From assembly GCA_032622095.1 (NCBI GenBank), contig CP136067.1, positions 52,243,899 through 52,307,898 of the forward strand: DNA of 64,000 nucleotides. Reading direction: 5' to 3'. This DNA comes from Siphonodentalium dalli (Eukaryota > Mollusca > Scaphopoda > Gadilida > Siphonodentaliidae). Of the stretch, positions 56,498 through 64,000 are shown piece after piece; position 1 is the first letter of the stretch; the number at the start of each line of letters is the position of its first letter. The notes under the pieces are model-generated. The model did no database searches, was not told where the DNA came from, and worked only from the letters and a program-made list of their open reading frames with translations. A program made the position numbers and the translations under genes.

Positions 56498-57719
56498 TCA
56501 TTCTTTATGCACCTGGTTTGGTGTTCCCAGAGTTATGGTGCAATTTGCAAAACTGCAGTTGTTCAAAAATCCATGTGATGCTGTGTTGTAATTCCCACTG
56601 TTGGCAGTGACCATCTGATCTGTGTTAGTAGTGACTGCCAAACTTTGACTCATTTGATGGGTATGCCTATCGGATGGATTTATCTGACGACTTGGCTGGA
56701 TATCTCGGTGAGTATTACCTTCCGTTTGAATATTTGTTGCAAAATCTGTACCGGTATTCAAATTGCTGCTGTTTGTTAAATTTGCCAAGGAATCACTAAT
56801 ATTCTGTTTTTGGCGAGACGTGAACTGTCGGTTATAACTTCTAACGCTCGCCTCATTCCAGACATATACATAATTTTTCTCAACTCGATTCCGGAATCAC
56901 TCAAACATTGTATTGCAGTTGCGCGCAAACAATGTGGCGTGTAACTTTGACTACAACCGGCCCCTTTGGAGATATCTGCCATGAAGTTACTATATGTACG
57001 TTTGGCCAGTTTTGAGTTTTCGTACCATATTTCACAATCTGGTTCGTCTTTCATATTACCATTTATTTTGTTGAAGAGAAACTCAGCGTCCTTATCGGTT
57101 TTTTCGATAAGCATCTTCAGAGCTTTAACAGGACAGAATTTGTCACCGGTTGCATACATCCGTTTGTCCTGTGAAGCTTCGCTTGAATCTAAACCACCCT
57201 GGTTAGTTTTCTCCAAGTTCTCGTGATTTACAACCGCATAATCTCGTCCGTCTTCATCACTTCTGAAATCAAATGAATTTTTCTTCAACTGCACATGGAA
57301 TTCCATTCCCCTGGAGACGTAGTGTATCGCGATGACATACCACACTTTTAGCCGAAGTTTTATCGGGGATGATTCAGAGAGATAAACATTTATTCTTCTC
57401 ACATCCTCTTCATTTATCACCGACTTATGTTTGGTTGGCCGGGAATTCCCTGTTGTCAGCATTTGTTTTAGCTTCGCATTTAGTATTGTGTTACTGTCTT
57501 TAAACTCTTTATCTCGCACGATGTCAATGTTTCTCTTCAAATCTGACATGTGTCGATTTAGGGCAGCTCGCAGATTTTTTAACGTATTCTTGTGATATTC
57601 TGCCGCGCCATTTCTATTTCCTGGTTTTGCTTCGCAGTAAAAATGGCGTAGGCGAACATTTATATCTGCCTTCCCAATGGAGCCCAGGTCCACAACATCA
57701 TCCATTTCCTTGCACCAAT
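56498..57719 (-). pseudogene. Crypton/KIAA1958-like tyrosine recombinase, exon 2 (frameshifted)
   Basis: The main catalytic exon of a DUF3504-type tyrosine recombinase, as found in Crypton transposons and host-domesticated relatives (KIAA1958, QRICH1, ZMYM). The open part runs from the acceptor at 57719 to 56776. Seen in order: an N-terminal SAM-like core-binding region (DWCKEMDD ... LRHFYCEAK ... LRAALNRHM), IVRDKEFKDSN, the first catalytic Arg in IHYVSRGMEF, and the HxxR box in YTPHCLRATAIQCL, then MYMSG. One base is missing at about 56857-56855, so the frame leaves the family at SG|. Reading resumes one frame over: EASVRSYNRQF, with the expected catalytic Tyr codon at 56836-56834, then a Ser/Thr/Asn-rich tail with FLNNCSFANCTITLG to the stop at 56498. 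As sequenced, the Tyr is lost. Confidence 0.85.
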
Positions 57720-57825
57720 CTGCAAATAGATTAGACACATTTTTGTACAAACTGCACCTGTGTTCATGAGTTGTGAATGATCAATATATATAAGGTTTAA
57801 CTATCATGTGGACTGTTTTTATGGA

Positions 57826-57925
57826 AATGTAACCGTGGGGTAAGTGGACATAACTTGTGTAAAACCCGAAGGGTTTTACATACAAGTTATGACCACTTAC
57901 CTCACGGTTACATCTCCATAAAAAT
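57826..57925. mobile_element. ~100-bp foldback in the intron
   Basis: Left arm TATGGAAATGTAACCGTGGG, GTAAGTGGACATAACTTGT; the right arm is its mirror with four or five mismatches, and the loop is AAAACCCGAAGGGTTTTA, itself a small hairpin. It is a whole-length stem-loop. Confidence 0.85.
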
Positions 57926-57984
57926 AGTCACTTTTGTTAATGTATTTAAATCGAAAACTGTATCGTGACAAAAACAGCACAAAA

Positions 57985-58380
57985 TACCCAAATAGCACCC
58001 TTGGCAAAAGTTAATAGGAACAATTTCTCTTGATATTGAAACCCGATGATGTATTAAGTCAATCCTGCGCGAGTCCAAATGCGCCCAAAACATTACGCGT
58101 TCGTCTTTCCAAACCCAATGACGTATCAATGGTGTTATGAGCCTGGTGTTATGAGCCGTTGCGCATTCAACGAGATATAACTGCAACTAGCCACGTGGGT
58201 GCCGACCATTCAGAATGCTGGATTTAGTGATGACAACACTTAGTATGTAAATATATTTACATATACGACATGTCTTTTTGCATTAAATCCAGTATTCTGA
58301 TTGATCGCCGCCCACATGACCTGTTGCAATTATTTCTTGATAAACCTGCAAGCGCGTCATAATTACTGCCATAAATACAA
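57985..58380. mobile_element. Foldback repeat family I, copy 1 (in the intron)
   Basis: Direct match to 59588-59856 over about 260 bp: GAAACCCGATGATGTATTAA, CAATCCTGCGCGAGTCCAAA, ACGCGTTCGTCTTTCC, CAACTAGCCACGTGGG, AATGCTGGATTTAGTGATGA. Here it also has a second, inverted arm: 58262-58378 mirrors 58130-58252 (TTAAATCCAGTATTCTGATT, CGCCCACATGACCTGTTGCA). Confidence 0.82.
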
Positions 58381-58749
58381 TGACTCTTTATTGATTTTGG
58401 TAAGAACTGACAAAAAGATACATCGGTTATTGTTTAGCCGCATTTGCACTGCCGCACCATGGACTTAAGTTATTCAATTGGTTTTAGGTTACAATAAGAG
58501 CCTTGTTTTCAAATGTTCTGTGTTAAATCTTTTTTGTATGCGAAACAAATTGACATTTATTCTTGATTGATTTATAGGATCAGTACGCACTCGAATCAAA
58601 ATAAATAGCAAACAATAATGTTGTATGGAACGGTTCAGTGGCTTCAGATATTAAGACATGCAAATTGGTATGGTACAGGTACCTTCTTTTTTTTTAATCT
58701 TTTTTCATAATTTTGCGAAAAACAAATTTATATAAAATACAATTTTTAC

Positions 58750-59221
58750 CTTGGAATATTCTCACACCCCACTGTGTATTCCTTTTTGTGGCTTTTGACT
58801 GGTTGAAGTCTGCAATTTCTTCCAGCTCTTGCTCACTTTTCCTTTGAAATCTGTTCCCTGTGTGGCCTGTAACTGCAGTACTGGTACTAGTAGAACATTC
58901 CAAATGTTGGTCCACTGATGCAGATGGTGGGTCATCATTTGAATTTGTCTGCGGTTGAGCTTGGGATGGTTGTAAGTCATCAAATGGTATATCCATGAGC
59001 TGCTCTAAAGTCACACCTGGGACACCTGCCATCTCTTCTATTCCATCCAAGTCAACAGCCATTAAAATATCATCATCATCATCATCAAGTTCACCATCTG
59101 AGACACTATATGTGATTTTAAAACTCCCATTCTCTTGAGAATAATTGTTGGCCATTTTAATTATAGCAAAGTCGATTGAGAACTGCACGTGGTTCAAAGG
59201 GGTTAATTTACTGTCGTTCAT
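58750..59221 (-). CDS. Crypton/KIAA1958-like recombinase, exon 1 (N-terminal)
   Basis: Encodes the N-terminus of the same protein. An ATG at 59155 (AAAATGG, good Kozak context) begins MANNYSQENGSF; an upstream in-frame ATG at 59221 adds 22 residues. Then comes an acidic patch (GELDDDDDDILM, about residues 25-36 from the ATG at 59155), a Gln/Pro/Ser-rich linker, and the conserved start of the SAM-like DNA-binding region, RFQRKSEQELEEIADFNQSKATKRNTQWGVRIFQ in outline (the RF, ELEEI, SKAT and WGV blocks are the family marks). The splice donor follows codon CAA plus G at 58750. The exon is intact. Continuing the frame past the donor gives only 15-20 codons of AT-rich sequence, as expected for intron. 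Confidence 0.8.
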
Positions 59222-59587
59222 GATTTCACAGGTAAAAATAACAGGTGTGGTCAGGTGAAGTTGGGATAATTACATTCAATGTGGAAATAAACAACACAAA
59301 CTGGATTTGACAGGGTTATAATGACTTTTATTGTCATAATTAACTTATCAATTGTATCATAGCATTTATATTTGTGACATTGTTATTGTGATCGAGTGGG
59401 ACTTTTTTATTAAGGTGTAGTAATAAATAGTCCCAAAATATACCGGAGCGTTTCCAGTCTAAGGGGAATAACTTGAACTAATTAAAAAAAAAAAAAAAAC
59501 TATTAAGAACTATTCTTATATCGTCCACGTGCTTTGTTTTTAGAAATTAATACTACGTGACACCAAAGGTGTTTTAATCAATTTTAA
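59222..59587. other. 5' flank of the recombinase gene
   Basis: AT-rich and non-coding, with an A15 run near 59484-59499. No TATA box in a convincing place was seen. It lies between exon 1 and the second family I repeat. Confidence 0.4.
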
Positions 59588-59856
59588 ATTGGCAAGGGTT
59601 AACACGAACAATTTCAAAACGAAGCTCTTTGTATTGAAACCCGATGATTTATTAAGTCAATCCTGCGCGAGTCCAAATGCGCCCAAAACATTACGCGTTC
59701 GTCTTTCCAAACCCAATGACGTATCGATGGTGTTATGAGCTTGGTGTTATAAGGCGTTGCGCATTCACCGAGAAATAACTGCAACTAGCCACGTGGGCGC
59801 CGACCAATCAGAATGCTGGATTTAGTGATGACAACACTTAGTATGTAAATATATAA
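59588..59856. repeat. Foldback repeat family I, copy 2 (single arm)
   Basis: Same orientation as 57985-58255 and nearly as long, differing by scattered substitutions and an extra ACGAAGCTCTTTG near the left. The two copies bracket exon 1 and part of the intron. Confidence 0.85.
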
Positions 59857-61805
59857 CAATGACGTTGATTTCTGACTAGTTAACTTATTTTGGCAGGATA
59901 CTTGTACTAATTCTTTAATATTTTATTGTTATCATATGTCTATAAATGTTGTACAAATAAAATACTACATACTACATTGTTCGTTATTCCGTTCGAAACA
60001 CCTCAGCTGAGTTTTTCACATCACTTTAACTATTCAGTTGTAAAAAGTTTTGTTTGATCATCAAAGTTATTAGAGTGTTTCAATAATCGCTTTGCCCAAT
60101 ATCCGCTTATTTACTTTTTCTCGACTTGTCTCAGGAGTGTGCTATTTCATGTAACCATATATTATTTCAAAATCAAATATTAAAAATACAATATAAACAT
60201 ACAATAATATTATTAAACAAGATGATAGTATACATGCATAAGAAAATAGAGGATTCGACAACAAGCGTTTGTTGTGTCTTTTCCTCGATCTGTGGTGAAT
60301 TCAATGTCACACCTTAAATATGTGAAGGAGATGTGACTGAAGGGAGTGTGCAATTTCCTTAATTGTTCATTGCATTTTGTTTAATAATAGTTATTCCATT
60401 CAGACCACATCATGTGTAATACATGAGAAGATATTTTGTGTTACTTGTGTAGAATGAGGAAGTGGATTCGACTGTTGGCCTGAAGGGCTTATATTTGTCT
60501 TTGCCATGAGTGACCATATCTCATTGGACGCATTTGTGCTTCTTGGAAGCAAGTGATGTATACGTGATGTTCCAACCAGTAATTATAGTAGGCACTTCGT
60601 TGTTTTTAGATCAACAATAGCATATCTTTTTCTCATTTTGGTCACAATTTTTATTTGATATTCCAGTCCGTTGGAAATTTTTCAACCCTAGGGGTGTAAG
60701 TTTGGACAGTTGTAAAGCGTTAAAACAAAGGGGAAGGATGGACATTGAATGATCTGGTTGAAGTGGCGCAGTTGGAAAATGCATGATCTACGTACACACC
60801 AAAGGAGAACATCGAGCCACGTCCATGTGCGGGGACAAGAACATAACGACATGGGGGTTAAGGGCAATCTCACCCCAACTTTGGAAAAAACTTCATTAGT
60901 TTATTTATACTTCATTCACATTAGTTTACGCACACAAATGGGTTGCACTGATTCTCATATAGTTTACTATTTTGTTCTCACAATTTTCGGATCATCAATT
61001 TAGAACTTTCCAACCTTATATGAGATCTGGTTGGGAATTTCTAATTTGGAAAGCTTGATGTAGCAGTTGTAACATTTCAACATAGGTATAGCGGGTGCAA
61101 ATGGAATTTCGCGAACATTGGAGTCTAGCATTTGTTCAAGAGTAGGAAATGTCAATCAAGTGAACACCCCTCCCAACTGAGAACCTCTGGCCACTTCCCA
61201 AAGGGTGTTTCTGACTTCTCTTTATTTCACACACACAACCAGTATCACAGACGGTCTTTGATATTGTTCGTATTGGATGTAAAAAACTTCATGGAGACAT
61301 TTTGAAACTACCATTTTGTTTTTATTTTATGTGTTTCAAGACTCGAGATCATAAATAACAGTTCCATTTGACCATTTTTCTATCGCAATTAGCACACGTT
61401 ACTAGCGCAAACTGAGAGACGAAAGTTTTCACTTGTATCACGTACCGGAGATCAACAGGATCGGTAAATGCCAATATATAAACTATATAACAGACTTGCG
61501 AAGCCATTGAATTTTAGTAGTAGTTGCCAATCATGAATTGATGCATACTACATGTATATACCAGGAATCAAGAACGAATGTTAATAATGTGTCTGTCTTC
61601 ATAAAACCTCGTGTTCAAATTAGGAAAATAGTTGGTGGCAGGGTACGGCCCGCATGTAAGGGGTATGTTTAATGGTTGCTGGATAGAACAAAACGAGTGG
61701 CTGATTTTGACAGAAAATAAATGGAGATCGGCCGCAACAATATGTATCAAATACCCAAAATATGGCGAATTCAGCGTGGGTGCGAGTAAACAAGGATGCT
61801 TTAGG
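59857..61805. other. No gene recognised
   Basis: 59930-59962 (TTGTACAAATAAAATACTAC) looks like a LINE or transcript 3' end. TTTTCACATCACTTTAA at 60014 is an isolated family C terminus. Frames up to 103 codons near 61568-61879 overlap the MITE B edge and each other. Confidence 0.45.
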
Positions 61806-62200
61806 TCGTGTTCGCACACTCGCAAATTTGCAGACATTTCGATACAAACAAAATTATAATGTGCCAGAAAGCAATGCAAAAATGTTTAAAATCCACCTGT
61901 ATAGACCACAGCCAACTGCGTAAGAAGAAAACGCTCTGTAGTTCCACATGTAGCAATGCTACCGCAATTTGCCTGATAACGGCATGCAATTTTTCACAAG
62001 AATCAATCATGCAAGTTTTTAAAGGCAAATGTTAGTTGCATCGTTACGCGTGGAACTACACAATTTTACTTATCGTGTCTATACCATTGGTAATGATTCA
62101 TTTTAGTCGCCTGTTGTTGATATTCTGGCACCATATGGTTTTCTATGACGATATTCCTTCAAAAAATACAAGGCAAACTTGCCAGTGTGTGAACGCATAC
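61806..62200 (+). mobile_element. MITE family B, copy 2
   Basis: ~395 bp with inverted ends GTTCGCACACTCGCAAATTTGC and mirror CTTGCCAGTGTGTGAACGC, plus the central inverted pair GTAGTTCCAC ... GTGGAACTAC around GCCTGATAACGGCATGCAAT and TCACAAGAATCAATCATGCA. It matches 15711-16072 in reverse complement, including the TTCTGGCACCATATGGTTTTC block. The 74-75 codon frames here on both strands come from the palindromic structure. Confidence 0.87.
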
Positions 62201-64000
62201 TTAGTTCTTCCCAAACATTGTTATTCGATATATATTGCCATTATGTTAATTATGGTGCTTTCAAAATCGCACATGCGTTGACTCCCATTGTAGCTCACAT
62301 AGCCTTGTATGGTTTAATGACAATGTGGTTAAGACCGAGGTACCAGTGGTCTATCACAGAGCGTCGTCGAGTTACATAAAACACACCATATGGCTGGTTC
62401 TGTGACACCTTATTGCAATCAGATTATATTTGCATTATTTCACGGAGGGTTAATTATTATATAGCGTCGATTTGATTTGGGATATCCTATCTCCACCCAC
62501 GCGCGATTACCCCCGCGCTGCGTTCGATAGAACTAACATCGCATGGTGCCAAACATTTTCGAGAAAATCTATTCTAAAACTTATATTTCCGGCTACGGCT
62601 ATTAAGGCATGCGATTTGATTCCATTAAGCGTGAAACTTTCCTATCATCTGAACCACCTGGTGTTCGGCTGTATAGTCAATACTACAGGGCGTTAGAATA
62701 TTGGTAGACCGGGGCAAATTCCATATGAACTTTAAAAGTCATTGTTAGAAAAATAACATGACGTCAACGCAGTCGTGATATACTGATACATGTGATCGGT
62801 GGAATGTTCGTATCGCCTTGACTGGGTAGCCTCAGTGCTTAGCTATTTGAATTGAATCTCGCCCAGGATAATCCACCTGAACAAAGCATATATACTCTAG
62901 CATAGTGAATACCACTGTACAAGAGTTCCGACGTACTAATTATCTTAAATGAATTATCTGTAGCAATACATAAACTGTAAGGAAGAGTATTGAAAGTGTT
63001 TTAAAAGTTCCCTGTAGTCTGGATACTGAAAAAAGTTGGATTGTGCTGAAATCAGTGACACCTCTTGCTCGAACAATTACATGTATAATACATGTAGCTG
63101 TAATTTCATCGTTTCCATTCGAAACATAGCCGTAACATATTATCAACAGTACCGGCACTTCACTTGCTAACAAATACAAAACAAACAAACAAAGCAAACA
63201 AAATTCACGCAAGTATACATGTTAATTAAAAAATTCCCAAAAACATCACTCGCATTATTCCTACTCGGTTCCACTCACACATGTATATGCATAGTATTCA
63301 TTCATTATGTCGACCAAGTATAGGTGCCCATACATATGATCCACTGTTCGAACCATCGCCATAACAAAGCCTATTAAAACCAATTCTGCACACAATGAAC
63401 GTAACCTAAAAACAATCAAATGAATTCGACCATCTTCATCATACAATCTGTCACCACATTCAGGGGTGATCGGTAGACAGTCAGCCATGACTATATAACC
63501 CCTAACAATATACATGCATAGTCTATTAATATTATATTTATTTGTAATTGTACTTTCCATGTATGTATATTGTAAATAACATTATCCTATCCTTGTATTA
63601 TTTTATAAGCAAAACCCGGTATCAGACCAGCCTGCCAGTAACGGGGGCACACCTCATTTCATACCCATATTTTCCTCGCCAGCAAAAGCCTCTAACAATC
63701 CGCAACCAGGGCGCGGCGTTTGTTGACTGCCGGGCGTCTCCACTTGGCCCCAGAACGTGATATAATATTACTAATCAAACCGCTTACTAATATTGATAAA
63801 AGGCGATTGACGCGTCGGTTGTATATTTACAAACAACTCTAGCATTAGTTCTATTACTTTATCGATGTTTTGCCAAGCTGGGGGAGGCAACTGGCACAAG
63901 ACGTGCCAAAATGCGGAAGATTGACAATAGGAAACCGACCGGCGGGGATCGGCGATCTCATGTTCGCTAGAAGGCAATATCAGTCTGTCTGTGAATCCGC
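62201..64000. other. No gene recognised
   Basis: About 1.8 kb without a believable gene. Minus frames at 62940-63212 (90 codons, hydrophobic start) and 63261-63560 (99 codons) have no domain I can name. The far end (63640-63760) is GC-richer, and its 70-codon frame is also unassigned. Confidence 0.4.

Larger units (their letters stand above)
57720..58749 (-). other. Intron of the recombinase-like gene, carrying two foldbacks
   Basis: The donor is AAG|GTAAAA (GT at 58749-58748) and the acceptor is TATTTGCAG (AG at 57721-57720), phase 1. Joining the exons restores GAT (Asp) and the family's WGVxxF-DW junction, the main reason for choosing these sites. The intron has gathered a ~100-bp foldback (57826-57925) and part of a larger one (57985-58380). 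Confidence 0.75.

Noticed and set aside
56287-56610. 107-codon plus-strand frame
   Set aside because: Its second part is antisense to the recombinase tail, which has better family support, and it overlaps the polyadenylation region.
1-64000. A multi-gene defence, toxin or biosynthetic system
   Set aside because: No adjacent set of related protein genes exists; the coding signals are LINE remnants and one recombinase-like gene.

Overview
The window reads as AT-rich, intron-bearing animal DNA with no operons, Shine-Dalgarno sites or dense coding. Its LINE clades, its TTAA-flanked miniature elements, an ACAG microsatellite following tandem repeats (the layout described for bivalve 'pearl' elements), recurring acatgta words and a Crypton/KIAA1958-like gene all suggest a marine invertebrate, most likely a bivalve mollusc. 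The organism is an inference. I found no complete, clearly functional host gene. The window is mostly a layered graveyard of transposable elements and tandem repeats.

Layout. 0.7-1.8 kb: a 38-bp minisatellite split by a MITE (family A). 2.0-3.7 kb: short tandem duplications and an apparent Helitron 3' end. 4.2-11.5 kb (minus strand): a three-level nest. A Jockey/CR1-type LINE (pieces at 11.0-11.5 and 4.26-4.76 kb) is split by a Tx1/L1-type LINE (4.78-9.94 kb), which is itself split by a ~1 kb insertion at 6.59-7.59 kb. 12.1-13.3 kb: a degenerate 140-bp array, an ACAG microsatellite and a conserved tail. 15.7-21.3 kb: several foldback and MITE families. 22.4-23.2 kb: about 100 copies of an 8-bp unit. 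24.6-25.6 kb: two piggyBac-like MITEs, each with two strong hairpins. 26.6-27.5 kb: another LINE 3' end. 30-35 kb: short repeat families, including an element with palindromic GTGGCCAC arrays. 40.7-41.6 kb: a composite minisatellite. 42.2-50.2 kb: several copies of a TTAA-flanked ~500-bp MITE, including a tandem pair and a filled/empty site pair. 50.6-51.3 kb: a small possible secreted ORF running into a palindromic repeat array. 54-55.3 kb: a further TTAA MITE and a pearl-like module. 56.5-59.2 kb (minus strand): a two-exon tyrosine-recombinase gene of Crypton/KIAA1958 (DUF3504) type, with a one-base lesion just before its catalytic tyrosine. 61.8-62.2 kb: a second copy of MITE family B.

The parts do not work together as a pathway. 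The most interesting signals concern mobile DNA: (i) the octamer CGCTCTTT, exact at 22 places by my count and present in several unrelated repeat families; (ii) paired hairpins inside TTAA MITEs whose loops are reverse complements; (iii) a natural empty/filled insertion pair at 49.4-50.2 kb; (iv) the recombinase gene broken at its active-site motif; and (v) the nested LINEs, which can be ordered in time. All comparisons were made by eye on the raw sequence; none is a database result.
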